Positions 42,848-51,236 are shown, numbered from the stretch's first letter. The stretch: DNA of 64,000 nt from JANMDN01 sp031376285 (GCA_031376285.1 JANMDN010000038.1:6769-70768), one strand, 5' to 3'. The notes: generated by a model not told the origin, from the sequence alone. Numbers and translations: made by a program.

Positions 42848-43891
42848 TTATCCCCCTGTTCGGTCGTGCGTTGTGAGGTCTGCCATCGGGCGAGGCAGGC
42901 TACGGCCTGCCAAGCGCTCGACGGCGTGTCGGTAGAGGTCATTTCGGGAGACGCCGACCCGAATATGGCCGACGTGCTGGAGTTTGTGTTCGGCGGCTGC
43001 CATCCCGGCGAGCACGGCGATGTCGATCGACTGGCCGTCGATGAGTGCGAGGAGTAGGCCCGCCCAGAGCGCGTCACCCGCGCCGGTAACATCGACGACC
43101 GGGACCGGAACCGCCTGAAAATGGGTCTCGACTCCGGCGCCGTCCACGAGGAGTACGCCCGCCCGTCCCATCGAGATCACGACGCGTCGTGCGCCCCAGT
43201 CGAGAAAGCGCCGCGCATATTCCCCGGGTTGAAGGCCGGGACCGAAGATCCGGGCGCAATCGTCGAGCGACGGCTTGGTGAGATCGACGAATGCGAACGC
43301 GTCGCGAAGCACCTGCTGGGCATCCTCGGTACGCCGACGCCAGACGATCGGGTGATAGTTCGGATCGAGCGAAACGAGGGCACCCGCGGCAGCCGCGCGG
43401 CGAAAGGCGTCGAGCACCGTTGTTCGCGTGGGCTCGAGCGAGAGTGCAAACGCCGATGAATGCACCACGCGGACGCCGTCGAGGGACGGAAGCATCGCTG
43501 GCTCGAGATTGCGGTCGGCCCCCCGGTACGGGAGGAAGTCGGGCGTTCCGGTCTGGCGCGTCACGGCGATAAGCGATGTCGGTTCGATTGGGTCGCAGGA
43601 CACGTGCGAGACATCGACGCCGGCGCCTTCGAGGCTCCGCCGGACCGCGACGCCGAATCCATCGTCGCCGACGCGCGCGACAAGCGCCGATCGTCCCCCG
43701 AGCCGCGCGACGTTCAGCGCGACGTTTGCCACCTCTCCACCAAGGTGACGACGAAACGCGTCGACATCCGCCAGCGTCTCCGCTGATTGATCCGAGATCA
43801 GGTCGACGGCAACTTCGCCGACGGCGAGGACGTCGACTGCGACGGGAAGCAACAGGTTGGAAGCGCTTCCATTTTGGAGCGTGGAAATCAT
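42848..43891 (-). CDS. PfkB-family sugar kinase (fructokinase-like)
   Basis: 347 aa ribokinase-fold kinase. The N-terminal motif GGEVANVALNVARLGGRSALV and the C-terminal signature VDVTGAGDALWAGLL, with the catalytic Asp in GAGD, are intact. Likely phosphorylates the hexose released by the operon's hydrolase; fructose is favoured, 2-keto-3-deoxygluconate is the alternative. ATG 43891 overlaps the lacI stop by 4 bases. Codons 7-11 contain a perfect copy of the LacI-type operator. Confidence 0.88.
   Translation of the reverse strand: MISTLQNGSASNLLLPVAVDVLAVGEVAVDLISDQSAETLADVDAFRRHLGGEVANVALNVARLGGRSALVARVGDDGFGVAVRRSLEGAGVDVSHVSCDPIEPTSLIAVTRQTGTPDFLPYRGADRNLEPAMLPSLDGVRVVHSSAFALSLEPTRTTVLDAFRRAAAAGALVSLDPNYHPIVWRRRTEDAQQVLRDAFAFVDLTKPSLDDCARIFGPGLQPGEYARRFLDWGARRVVISMGRAGVLLVDGAGVETHFQAVPVPVVDVTGAGDALWAGLLLALIDGQSIDIAVLAGMAAAEHKLQHVGHIRVGVSRNDLYRHAVERLAGRSLPRPMADLTTHDRTGG
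43858..43871. promoter_or_regulatory. LacI-family operator inside the pfkB-like gene
   Basis: TGGAAGCGCTTCCA, a perfect 14-base palindrome identical to the one at the lacI start. It lies within codons 7-11 of the kinase gene, about 1.06 kb downstream of the operon promoter, so it could act as a roadblock or as a second site for a repression loop. Confidence 0.75.
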
Positions 43892-44931
43892 CGGGTGGGC
43901 GCTGCCGTCGTCCGCCGAATGATCAGCTTGAGGTCGAGGAGCTCAGCCGCGGGCTGGGTGGGCTCGCCCGCAAGCGCCCGGAGAATCAAATCTGCTCCCG
44001 CCCGCCCACTCGCTTCGAGCGGCTGGCGAACGGTGGTAAGTCCCACATACGGCGCGACCTCGATGTCATCGAAGCCGACAACAGACAGGTCCTCGGGGAC
44101 GCGAAGTCCGGCGAGGCCAGCGGCCTCGAGGACGCCGAGCGCCTGAGTGTCGGTCGCGGCGAAGATGGCGGTGGGCGGATCTGCCAGGCCGAGCAGCTCG
44201 TCGGTGAGACGATGCGCGACGTCACGCCCGTGGGGACCAAGGCGAGTCAGCGCTGGATCGGGTGCGATGGATTGGGCAGCGAGTTCTGCGATGTGCCCGC
44301 GCCGTCGATCAGCGCTCGCGGTGAACCCGAAGAGGTTGATCTCCGGATCGCCGACGAAGCCAATCCGGCGGTGTCCGAGATCGAGAAGATGCCGCGTGGC
44401 GAGTCGGCCACCCTCCACGTTGTCGATGACGACGCTTGGAAACGCCGGGTGGGCGACGTCCACCATGACGACCGGCACGTCAGCACGCTGGAAGCGGGCT
44501 GCCTCAGCCTCGGCGAGCGGGAGGGAAAGGATGATTACCCCGTCGGCTCTCCCCCCGCGCGCCAACGCGTCGAGGTGCTCGTCGCGCTGCTGTTCGGTCA
44601 GAACGGAACAGAGCGTGAACTCGTAGTCGCTCTCGGCAAGACCGTCCATCAATCCCCGGAGCCGTTCGACAAAGGATGGGTTGGTGAAGTAGGGGACGAC
44701 CGCGGCGACGGTCATCGTGCGCCCGAGCGACAGTCGGCGGGCGATCTGGCTCGGACGGTAGTCGAGCTCGTCGATGACGGCGAGGACCTGGCTGCGGGTC
44801 TCCTGGCGCACGAGCGGGCTTCCGTTGAGCACTCGCGAAACCGTCCCGACGCCGACGCCCGCCCGAGCGGCGACATCGGAGATGGTGACGGGTCGGGTCG
44901 TCTCAGGGCGGGGTCGTGGAAGCGCTTCCAT
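43888..44931 (-). CDS. LacI-family transcriptional repressor
   Basis: 347 aa from ATG 44931 (GTG 44934 adds one Met). HTH with VTISDVAARAGVGVGTVSRV and LNGSPLV (about 14-40), hinge YRPSQIARRLSLGRT, and a periplasmic-binding-protein-like effector domain ending RQPLEASGRAGADLILRAL. First gene of the sugar operon. An operator overlaps its own start codon, so it should repress itself and the operon until a sugar ligand binds. Confidence 0.94.
   Translation of the reverse strand: MEALPRPRPETTRPVTISDVAARAGVGVGTVSRVLNGSPLVRQETRSQVLAVIDELDYRPSQIARRLSLGRTMTVAAVVPYFTNPSFVERLRGLMDGLAESDYEFTLCSVLTEQQRDEHLDALARGGRADGVIILSLPLAEAEAARFQRADVPVVMVDVAHPAFPSVVIDNVEGGRLATRHLLDLGHRRIGFVGDPEINLFGFTASADRRRGHIAELAAQSIAPDPALTRLGPHGRDVAHRLTDELLGLADPPTAIFAATDTQALGVLEAAGLAGLRVPEDLSVVGFDDIEVAPYVGLTTVRQPLEASGRAGADLILRALAGEPTQPAAELLDLKLIIRRTTAAPTR
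44917..44930. promoter_or_regulatory. LacI-family operator at the lacI start
   Basis: TGGAAGCGCTTCCA, overlapping the ATG and the first codons of lacI and lying just downstream of the predicted transcription start. The CG-centred palindrome is the classic LacI/CcpA-family operator form. Confidence 0.85.
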
Positions 44932-44941
44932 CACCTGCCAA

Positions 44942-44971
44942 ACGCTACAGGCCGACCGACTGTTGTGTCAA
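44942..44971 (-). promoter_or_regulatory. Promoter of the sugar operon
   Basis: On the minus strand TTGACA (44971-44966), an 18-base spacer, then TAGCGT (44947-44942), followed by 7 bases and the GTG/ATG start. A near-consensus housekeeping promoter whose start point would fall at or next to the start codon, with the operator immediately downstream. Confidence 0.7.
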
Positions 44972-45001
44972 TCGCTACAAACAGCGGTTACAAACGCGTC
45001 G

Positions 45002-45175
45002 CTACCCGCGCGCGTCGATGGCGAGCGAGGCCAGGATGATCGCCATCATCACCACCACACCGAGCGTCAGACCTGCGCCCAAGCGGGCTCCGGAGGCCCA
45101 CGCGATGGCGGTGGCGCCCGAAGCGGCGACGATGGCCACGAGCCAGGCGACAAGATCGTGAGAGCGCGGCGTCAC
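45002..45175 (-). CDS. Small two-helix membrane protein, 57 aa
   Basis: GTG to TAG on the minus strand reads VTPRSHDLVAWLVAIVAASG, then two hydrophobic helices (WLVAIVAASGATAIAWASG and LGVVVMMAIILASLAI) and the tail DARG. The segment lies between lacI and the divergent photolyase gene and would otherwise be empty. Composition and layout suit a small integral membrane protein; the ribosome site is weak and no family is recognised. Confidence 0.45.
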   Translation of the reverse strand: MTPRSHDLVAWLVAIVAASGATAIAWASGARLGAGLTLGVVVMMAIILASLAIDARG

Positions 45176-45237
45176 AGCGGTTGTCTACCGGTCGGGTGAG
45201 GTCCCGTCAACGTACTGTGGCTGTGAGACTCTGCGCG

Positions 45238-46695
45238 ATGGTGAACACTCCGACAAGCGTCGTCTGGTTTCGCCGCGATTTGCGCGTCGCTGATCACCCG
45301 GCTCTCACCGCGGCATCTCGGCGCGGCCGGGTCGTCGCCCTGTTCGTCGTCGATCCTTCGATTCTGGCGCGCCGCCACCACCAGTCACCGGAGCGCCTGC
45401 GGTTTCTGAGAGCCGGGGTCGAGGCGCTCGACGTCGCGCTGCGGGCTCGCGGAGGCGCGCTGGTCGTCCGGTACGGAGACCCCACAACAGTCGTGCCTGC
45501 GGTGCTCAGCGAAGCGGAGGCCGACGAGGTGCACGTCACCCGCGAACGCAGTCTGCTCGGCTCGGCGAGAGACCTCGCCGTCGAGGCGCAGCTCTCGGCG
45601 CTCCACGCGCGGCTCGTCCGCCATCGCGGCGACCTGCTTGCCGAACCTGACGAGCTCGTCGGCTCGTCAGGGAACGGCTATCTCGTCTTCACGCCGTTTC
45701 ACCGCGCCTGGTCGCAGGTCGGGATTCCCGAGCACCTCCCAGCCCCCAGCCGCGTGGAGGGGCCGACCATCGAGAGCGATCGCGACTGGCGGCTCCCTGC
45801 CGGCGCGCCCGGACTCCCGGCCGGTCCGGACGCGGCCCGCAGCGCGATCGTGGCCTTCATCAAGTCCGGCGGATCCGACCGCTACCCGCAGCGGCGTGAC
45901 CTTGTCGGGGAGGAGGGGACGTCGGGACTCTCGGCCTACCTGCGCTTTGGCATGTGCACACCCGCGCAAGTCGGACGGGCGCTCGGGGCCGATCGCTCGA
46001 ACCTCGCCGACGGGAGGACCGCCTTCTGGCGCCAGATCGCGTGGCGCGATTTCTACCATCACCTGATGGCCCGTCGGCCGGAAATCCTGCGGGTGGCCCA
46101 GCGTGCGAGCCTCCGTGGGATCGCCTGGGACAACGACGCCCGTCTGCTGCGGGCTTGGGCGGACGGAGAGACTGGCGTACCGATGGTCGACGCGGGAATG
46201 CGCCAGCTCGCGGCCACCGGATGGATGCATAACCGGGCCAGGATGATCGTTGCGTCCTACCTCATCAAGGATCTGCTCATCGACTGGCGCCGCGGCGAGA
46301 CCCATTTCATGCGAATGCTGGTCGACGGGGACCCCGCGAACAACAACGGTGGATGGCAATGGACGGCGGGAACTGGGGCCGACGCCGCGCCGTACTTCAG
46401 AGTCTTCAACCCATCACTGCAGGGGACTCGCTTCGACGCCGAGGGCGACTACGTGCGCCGATGGGTCCCGGAGATTCGCGACGTGCCGACACGGCGCGTC
46501 CACGAACCCTGGACGATGACCGACGCGGAGCAGCGGTCGGCGGGCTGTCGAATCGGCAGCGACTACCCGGCGCCGGTGGTCGACCACAAGGTGCGGCGTC
46601 TTCTGGCGATCGAGCGGTACAAGCAGGCCGATCAGCCGGCCGGTGACAGCCCGACCAGCCGCTCGGGCGCTGGTCATCGCCACCTCGATCGGTGA
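45238..46695 (+). CDS. phrB: Deoxyribodipyrimidine photolyase (class I)
   Basis: 485 aa light-dependent DNA repair flavoprotein that splits cyclobutane pyrimidine dimers. N-terminal antenna domain (VVWFRRDLRVADHPAL), FAD domain with WRQIAWRDFYHHLMARRP, GMRQLAATGWMHNRARMIVA and GDPANNNGGWQWTAGTGADA followed by PYFRVFNP. Conserved Asn/Trp residues of the active site are present. ATG 45238 gives MVNTPTSVVWFRRD, as in the family; upstream in-frame sequence is not conserved. Confidence 0.95.
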   Translation: MVNTPTSVVWFRRDLRVADHPALTAASRRGRVVALFVVDPSILARRHHQSPERLRFLRAGVEALDVALRARGGALVVRYGDPTTVVPAVLSEAEADEVHVTRERSLLGSARDLAVEAQLSALHARLVRHRGDLLAEPDELVGSSGNGYLVFTPFHRAWSQVGIPEHLPAPSRVEGPTIESDRDWRLPAGAPGLPAGPDAARSAIVAFIKSGGSDRYPQRRDLVGEEGTSGLSAYLRFGMCTPAQVGRALGADRSNLADGRTAFWRQIAWRDFYHHLMARRPEILRVAQRASLRGIAWDNDARLLRAWADGETGVPMVDAGMRQLAATGWMHNRARMIVASYLIKDLLIDWRRGETHFMRMLVDGDPANNNGGWQWTAGTGADAAPYFRVFNPSLQGTRFDAEGDYVRRWVPEIRDVPTRRVHEPWTMTDAEQRSAGCRIGSDYPAPVVDHKVRRLLAIERYKQADQPAGDSPTSRSGAGHRHLDR

Positions 46696-46732
46696 AACTC
46701 CCGCTGTCCGAACGGCGACCAAGGGGGGGCCG

Positions 46733-48304
46733 ATGCGCGGCGCGATGATGGACACCCAACTCGATCTGGCGATGCTTCGATCGCGCGCGGAACGGTTCTA
46801 CCGCGACGTCGCCATCGTCACGAGTACCGCCGACGGATTGGTGCGAGCGACAATTGGTGACGTACTGGATCGCGCCAACCTCCTCGCGCACGTCCTCGCC
46901 GGGCTGGGCGTTCGTCCAGGTGATCGGGTCGCGACGATGTGTTGGAACACGCAGGCGCACCTTGAGGCCTACATTGCCGTTCCCTGCATGGGCGCCGTGC
47001 TCCACACGCTGAACTTCCGACTTCCACCTGAGCACATCGTCCTTATCGCGAACGCCGCGGCAGATCGCGTGATCCTCGTCGATGCCTCGACGGCGCCGAT
47101 CATCGAGGCCATCCGTTCGCAGCTACGGACGGTCGAGCACATCATCGTGGTCCCGGATGACTACGACCCCCTGCTTGCCTCGGCCGCAGAGGCTCCGTAC
47201 GCGTGGCCGGAGCTCGACGAGGACGACGCGGCGGCCATGTGCTTTACCTCGGGAACGACCGGCGAGCCGAAGGGCATCGTCTACTCGCACCGGTCGGTGA
47301 TGCTGCACGCCATGTCGCTCCTCCAGGTCGACACCTTCGGTGTGGGGCGAAGTGACGTGATCCTTCCGGTGGTCCCGATGTTCCATGTGAATGCCTGGGG
47401 CTTTCCCTACGCGGCGCTCCTCACTGGTGCACGCCTCGTGATGCCCGGTCCGTTTCTGCAGCCGGAAGCCCTCGCTGACCTGATCGAGACCGAACGGGTC
47501 ACGGTGGCGGCCGGGGTACCGACGATCTGGTTCGGCCTCGTCGAAGAACTCGACGCGCACCGGCGAGACACGTCGTCGCTTCGCTGCGTGCCCTGCGGTG
47601 GTGCGGCCATTCCGGAGCAGCTGATGCGGGACTTCGACCGCGTCGTCGGGGAGGGCGTGCTCGTCCATGCCTGGGGAATGACCGAAACGAGCCCGATCGC
47701 GAGCGTCGCAACGCTGCCGCCCGAGGCAGACGCTTGGTCTGAGGCTGAGCGCCTGCGTGGACGACTGCGGCAAGGAAGCGCGATTTTGGGCGTCGACATT
47801 CGCCTTTGGGCCCTCGATGGCACCGAAGCCGCCTGGGACGGCGAGACGATCGGCGAGATCGAGGTTCGCGGGCCGTGGGTCTCGAGCAGCTACCTCGGTG
47901 GGCAGGACACCGAACGCTTCGCTGGAGGGTGGTTTCGCACCGGGGACGTGGCCGTGGGCTATCCGGACGGAACCTTCCAGATCGTGGACCGGACCAAGGA
48001 CGTCATCAAGTCGGGCGGCGAATGGATCTCCTCAGTTGAGCTTGAGGGCACGATCCTCGAGCACCCGGCGGTTCGGGAGTCGGCCGTGGTGGGGCGTCCC
48101 GACGAGAAGTGGTCGGAGCGCCCGATCGCGTTCGTCGTGCTTCGCCCGGGGGAGACGCTCACCCTCGAGGGTCTGAGGGATTGGCTCGAACCTCGCCTCC
48201 CTCGCTTCTGGCTTCCGGACGATCTCATCGCCGTGGCCGAGATTCCAAAGACGGGGACCGGAAAAATCGACAAGAAGGCCCTGCGGGCACGTGACCCACT
48301 GTGA
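46733..48304 (+). CDS. AMP-forming acyl-CoA synthetase (medium/long-chain type)
   Basis: 523 aa ANL-superfamily ligase. Motifs in order: FTSGTTGEPKGIVYSHRS (P-loop), WGMTETSP (A5), GWFRTGDV (A7), DRTKDVIKSGGEWISS (A8 hinge) and PKTGTGKIDKKALR with the catalytic Lys (A10). It activates a carboxylate to acyl-AMP, then to acyl-CoA; chain length cannot be fixed from sequence. ATG 46733 follows AAGGGGGG. It ends before a shared hairpin terminator. Confidence 0.92.
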   Translation: MRGAMMDTQLDLAMLRSRAERFYRDVAIVTSTADGLVRATIGDVLDRANLLAHVLAGLGVRPGDRVATMCWNTQAHLEAYIAVPCMGAVLHTLNFRLPPEHIVLIANAAADRVILVDASTAPIIEAIRSQLRTVEHIIVVPDDYDPLLASAAEAPYAWPELDEDDAAAMCFTSGTTGEPKGIVYSHRSVMLHAMSLLQVDTFGVGRSDVILPVVPMFHVNAWGFPYAALLTGARLVMPGPFLQPEALADLIETERVTVAAGVPTIWFGLVEELDAHRRDTSSLRCVPCGGAAIPEQLMRDFDRVVGEGVLVHAWGMTETSPIASVATLPPEADAWSEAERLRGRLRQGSAILGVDIRLWALDGTEAAWDGETIGEIEVRGPWVSSSYLGGQDTERFAGGWFRTGDVAVGYPDGTFQIVDRTKDVIKSGGEWISSVELEGTILEHPAVRESAVVGRPDEKWSERPIAFVVLRPGETLTLEGLRDWLEPRLPRFWLPDDLIAVAEIPKTGTGKIDKKALRARDPL

Positions 48305-48415
48305 CGAAGTGGACACACCTGTCGCACCCGGCGTGTGAATTGTCGAGCTACGCTGAAACCGGGTGGTGGTCCGGGGTGGCCCCAATTGGATAGCGGCGTT
48401 CGAGATTGCGACAAC

Positions 48416-48454
48416 CAGGGGGACGCGGTCCGCGGACGTGCGGCGGTCCCCCTG
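48416..48454. terminator. Bidirectional hairpin between convergent genes
   Basis: CAGGGGGAC (48416-48424) pairs perfectly with GTCCCCCTG (48446-48454). The 21-base loop contains a further GTCC-GC-GGAC hairpin. Located between the acyl-CoA ligase stop and the end of the DUF4332-like gene; no U-tract. Confidence 0.6.
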
Positions 48455-48470
48455 CGATGGCGTCCAACCG

Positions 48471-48875
48471 CTAGTGAGAGACGACCTTCGGAAGCGTCTT
48501 CGCTTCGCTGACCCACTTCGTGACCATTGACTCCGTCGGGAGTCGGCGAACCAAGTTCCGCTTGGCGTTCGCGTCTGCGAGTGCCTTGAGCAGGTTCGGT
48601 ACGTTGCGCTTGCCGAGTTCGGTGGCGCTGTCGACCCCCGCAGCTTCGAGCAGGTCGGAGTACTCCTCACCGACGCCACGGACCCGCATCAGATCAGCCC
48701 GATTCACCCACTCAAGGAGCAACTTCTCCGAGACGCCGTAGGACTTCGACATCTCCTTGCGCCCCTTTGCCGAGCCGCAAAGTCGAAGCAGCGCGTCGGT
48801 CGATCCACACCCGCTCGCTTTCAGCTTCGCTGCGTACTCCGCGCCGATACCTTCGATGGACAGCAGGCTTGCCAC
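48471..48875 (-). CDS. DUF4332-like helix-hairpin-helix protein
   Basis: 134 aa. Repeated helix-hairpin-helix elements: LLSIEGIGAEYAAKLKASGC near the N-terminus and LMRVRGVGEEYSDLLEAAGV in the middle, the arrangement of DUF4332. Such modules often bind DNA non-specifically; the function is unknown. Start GTG 48875 is chosen because GGAGG lies 5 bases upstream; GTG 48881 would be too close to it. Confidence 0.75.
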   Translation of the reverse strand: MASLLSIEGIGAEYAAKLKASGCGSTDALLRLCGSAKGRKEMSKSYGVSEKLLLEWVNRADLMRVRGVGEEYSDLLEAAGVDSATELGKRNVPNLLKALADANAKRNLVRRLPTESMVTKWVSEAKTLPKVVSH

Positions 48876-49104
48876 AGTCACCTCCGTGAATGCCCGGCCT
48901 GGTGACCGGGGCGGCCGATAATCGGGACGGTAACCGTTCGCGCGGGGGAGTGCATCCTGTCGCGTCGAGTTGATGGAGCTGCCGTGGAGCAATCTGCAAA
49001 CTCAACGCATCCGAAGGCGTCACGCGCGACGAGGGAACGCGACTCCGGGGCGCCATAGGATCTCAGGTGTTCGCGTCCAAACCCATGAAGAAACGGACCC
49101 CAAT

Positions 49105-49563
49105 TTGGCTCGCCTCGTCGCTGGCGATCGCGCACCCGACGTGACCCTTGAATCGGAGTCCGGGCCGGTCACCCTGTCGCGCCTGCCCGGCTGGGTCGTC
49201 CTCTACTTCTACCCCAAAGACGACACGCCGGGATGCACCACGGAGGCCTGCGAGTTCCAATCGCTGCGGTTGGAGATCGCCGCGGCCGGGGCGACGATTG
49301 TCGGCGTAAGTCCGGACTCGGTGAAGCGTCACGCCAAGTTCCGCGCAAAATACGAGCTGGAGTTCGCGCTCCTGTCGGATCCTGATCATGTGGCGGCCGA
49401 GGCCTACGGTGTCTGGATCGAGAAGTCCCTCTATGGGAGGCGCTACATGGGTGTCGAGCGCAGCACGTTCGTCATCGGCCCGGATGGGACGCTCGAGGCG
49501 GCGCACTACGGCGTCGCGCCGGCCGGACACGCCGCTTCGGTGCTCGAGCGGCTCCGAGGTTGA
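49105..49563 (+). CDS. bcp: Peroxiredoxin (BCP/PrxQ type)
   Basis: 152 aa thiol peroxidase. VAGDRAPDVTLESESG, YFYPKDDTPGCTTEACEF with peroxidatic Cys and resolving Cys five residues later as in atypical 2-Cys BCP proteins, and VERSTFVIGPDGTLEAAHYG. TTG 49105 is the best start since family proteins begin just before GDxAPDF; no ATG or GTG is in frame nearby, and a frame open from 48970 has unrelated sequence. Uses thioredoxin presumably. Confidence 0.88.
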   Translation: MARLVAGDRAPDVTLESESGPVTLSRLPGWVVLYFYPKDDTPGCTTEACEFQSLRLEIAAAGATIVGVSPDSVKRHAKFRAKYELEFALLSDPDHVAAEAYGVWIEKSLYGRRYMGVERSTFVIGPDGTLEAAHYGVAPAGHAASVLERLRG

Positions 49564-49618
49564 GTGGACGGTTTGGTAGCGTGCCGCCTCGATTCGAGGA
49601 CGAGAAAGGGCGTTCGCA

Positions 49619-49963
49619 GTGGCTTGGGATGACGTTTCGCGCTGGCAGACCGTGGATCTCTTCGCGTCGTTTCGGATGGGAGACGCGGTCCAGCCCATCG
49701 ATGTTCGCGACCTCTCGTACCGCACGGCCGAGGCTCAGATCAAGGGTTCGATCCGGATCGAGCCGATGGAGTTCGAGGGCCACATTGCCGGCTTGCCCGA
49801 CGGCAAGGAGCTGATCTTCTACTGCGACCGCCCGGGCGAGGCGACGAGCATGAAGATCGCCCTCTGGGCCTTCGACAACGGCCGGTCACGGGTCGGCGTC
49901 TTGGTTGGCGGCTGGGCGGCGTGGGAAGCCGCCGGCTACCCGACCGAGCCGAAGCCCGAGTAG
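49619..49963 (+). CDS. Single-domain rhodanese-like protein
   Basis: 114 aa. Rhodanese fold with the active-site loop FYCDRPGEATS carrying the catalytic Cys, preceded by IDVRDLSYRTAEAQIKGSIR and followed by VLVGGWAAWEAAGYP. A sulfurtransferase or thiol carrier. GTG 49619 starts 56 bases after the peroxiredoxin, so the two may be co-transcribed. Confidence 0.85.
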   Translation: MAWDDVSRWQTVDLFASFRMGDAVQPIDVRDLSYRTAEAQIKGSIRIEPMEFEGHIAGLPDGKELIFYCDRPGEATSMKIALWAFDNGRSRVGVLVGGWAAWEAAGYPTEPKPE

Positions 49964-49983
49964 GGACGAACGCGCCGTTCGCG

Positions 49984-50304
49984 CTACTCGCTTTTGGGTA
50001 CCAGCCCGTAGGTGTCGGCAAGCCACTGGGGTAGCACTGCGGCGATCGCTCGGCACAGGTACTCCCGCTCGGCGATGCTGATGCGAGTGGCGATCTCGAG
50101 CGCGACGAGGGCGTCGCTGTCGCGGATGCCCTGAACTCCGGCGAGGGTGTCGGCAGCTTCCTTCCTGGCGTACACAATGCCGCGAGCGGCCATCCGCCAG
50201 TTCTCCTTGGACCACTTGATGAGCGCGTCTTCAAGCGGAGTCGGATCGTAGCCAAGGAGGGCTTTCTGGAGTGCGTTCTCTGTCGGGTCGGAGTCGCGCT
50301 GCAT
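49984..50304 (-). CDS. Conserved-looking helical protein, unknown function
   Basis: 106 aa, all-helical prediction, with KWSKENWRMAARGIVYARKE and a later IAEREYLCRAIAAVLPQWLA. Codon use is like the neighbours. No known domain is recognised and no partner gene is obvious; it is convergent with the rhodanese gene (21 bases apart). Confidence 0.5.
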   Translation of the reverse strand: MQRDSDPTENALQKALLGYDPTPLEDALIKWSKENWRMAARGIVYARKEAADTLAGVQGIRDSDALVALEIATRISIAEREYLCRAIAAVLPQWLADTYGLVPKSE

Positions 50305-50453
50305 TCGGGCTCGTTTCGATCGGTTGGATGGCGGCGCGCAGAGTCTATTGGGCCGAGCTCACGCTGGGCTGCCGGGATACGGCCGCGGCACCGTCACGAC
50401 CTGCGCTCCGATGTGCGAGAGTCCAAATACCAACCGATCTCGGTGCGAGCGCA

Positions 50454-50747
50454 ATGCCGACCTTTCTCCTTTTCACGACGTTGAGTACGCAGGGCCTCCA
50501 GACACTCAGCGCGACGCCTGAGCGGCTCTTGGAGGTCAACCGAGAGCTGGAAGCCATGGGCGCCGCGGTTCGTCAGCAGTGGGCCCTTCTCGGATCCTAC
50601 GATTTTCTCACCGTCGTGGACGCCGCCGACGAACACACGGTGCTTCGCGCCGCTGCCCAACTCGCTGCCAGGGGAAGCGCCGCGATCGAGACGTTGCCGG
50701 CGCTCGAGATCGACACGCTGGTCGAGGTGCTCTCAGCCGACGACTAA
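50454..50747 (+). CDS. GYD-domain protein
   Basis: 97 aa ferredoxin-like alpha/beta fold of the GYD family: TFLLFTTLSTQGLQTLSATP at the start and QQWALLGSYDFLTVVDA with the GSYD motif in place of GxYD. GYD proteins are small and uncharacterised. ATG 50454 is chosen; the longer open frame from 50271 is antisense to the upstream gene. Confidence 0.7.
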   Translation: MPTFLLFTTLSTQGLQTLSATPERLLEVNRELEAMGAAVRQQWALLGSYDFLTVVDAADEHTVLRAAAQLAARGSAAIETLPALEIDTLVEVLSADD

Positions 50748-50770
50748 GCCGGACCGGAGCACCCGCACGC

Positions 50771-50944
50771 TCAGGCCACGCGCCTCCACCGCTCGCTGCC
50801 ACAGAGCGGACACAAGGGGAGAACGAGAATCCCGTCGTTCTCGTCGGGGCTCTTGACGAGTAGGTCGCAATCGACACACCGGAAGTGGCCGATGACCTCG
50901 TCCCCGACTTCGAAGTCGGTCCCTTCGCGGGCGTCCGTGGCCAT
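50771..50944 (-). CDS. Small zinc ribbon protein, 57 aa
   Basis: Cys-x2-Cys pairs FRCVDCDLLV and LPLCPLCGSE form a rubredoxin-like zinc ribbon; the N-terminus is acidic. ATG 50944 lies 10 bases after the stop of the next upstream minus-strand gene, another zinc ribbon protein, so the two form a pair. Function unknown. Confidence 0.6.
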   Translation of the reverse strand: MATDAREGTDFEVGDEVIGHFRCVDCDLLVKSPDENDGILVLPLCPLCGSERWRRVA

Positions 50945-50954
50945 CAGCGGTGGG

Positions 50955-51236
50955 TCACGCCAGCATCGCGGCGATTGCGCTCGCCATGGCCACCAAGCCA
51001 AAGAAGCTCCCAAAGAGCAGGAAAAAGACCCGCTCGGGAAGTCCTGCAACCGTGCGACCGTGACCGGTGCGCAGCGTCGACCGGCTCCGGTCCACGAGGC
51101 GCGTCAGCACGTTCTCCTGAAGGCGGCGTTCGCAGTACGGGCAATAGGTCGCGTGCTCAAGGAGGGGGAGTCCGCAGCGGTGACATCCAGGAGCACCGGA
51201 CTGTGGGGACCACTCGATATCGGACTTTGTACGCAT
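50955..51236 (-). CDS. Zinc ribbon protein with C-terminal membrane anchor
   Basis: 93 aa. Zinc ribbon at the N-terminus (GCHRCGLPLLEHATYCPYCE), a basic linker, then one membrane helix (VFFLLFGSFFGLVAMASAIA). ATG 51236 has AGAGGG 6 bases upstream. Probably tail-anchored with the ribbon in the cytoplasm. Co-transcribed with the 57-aa zinc ribbon gene. Unknown function. Confidence 0.6.
   Translation of the reverse strand: MRTKSDIEWSPQSGAPGCHRCGLPLLEHATYCPYCERRLQENVLTRLVDRSRSTLRTGHGRTVAGLPERVFFLLFGSFFGLVAMASAIAAMLA

Noticed and set aside
49085..49144. ATG frame reading MKKRTPIWLASSLAIA, resembling a signal peptide at the head of the peroxiredoxin gene
   Set aside because: It is out of frame with the peroxiredoxin and ends after 19 residues; the BCP family is cytoplasmic and its own frame starts at TTG 49105.
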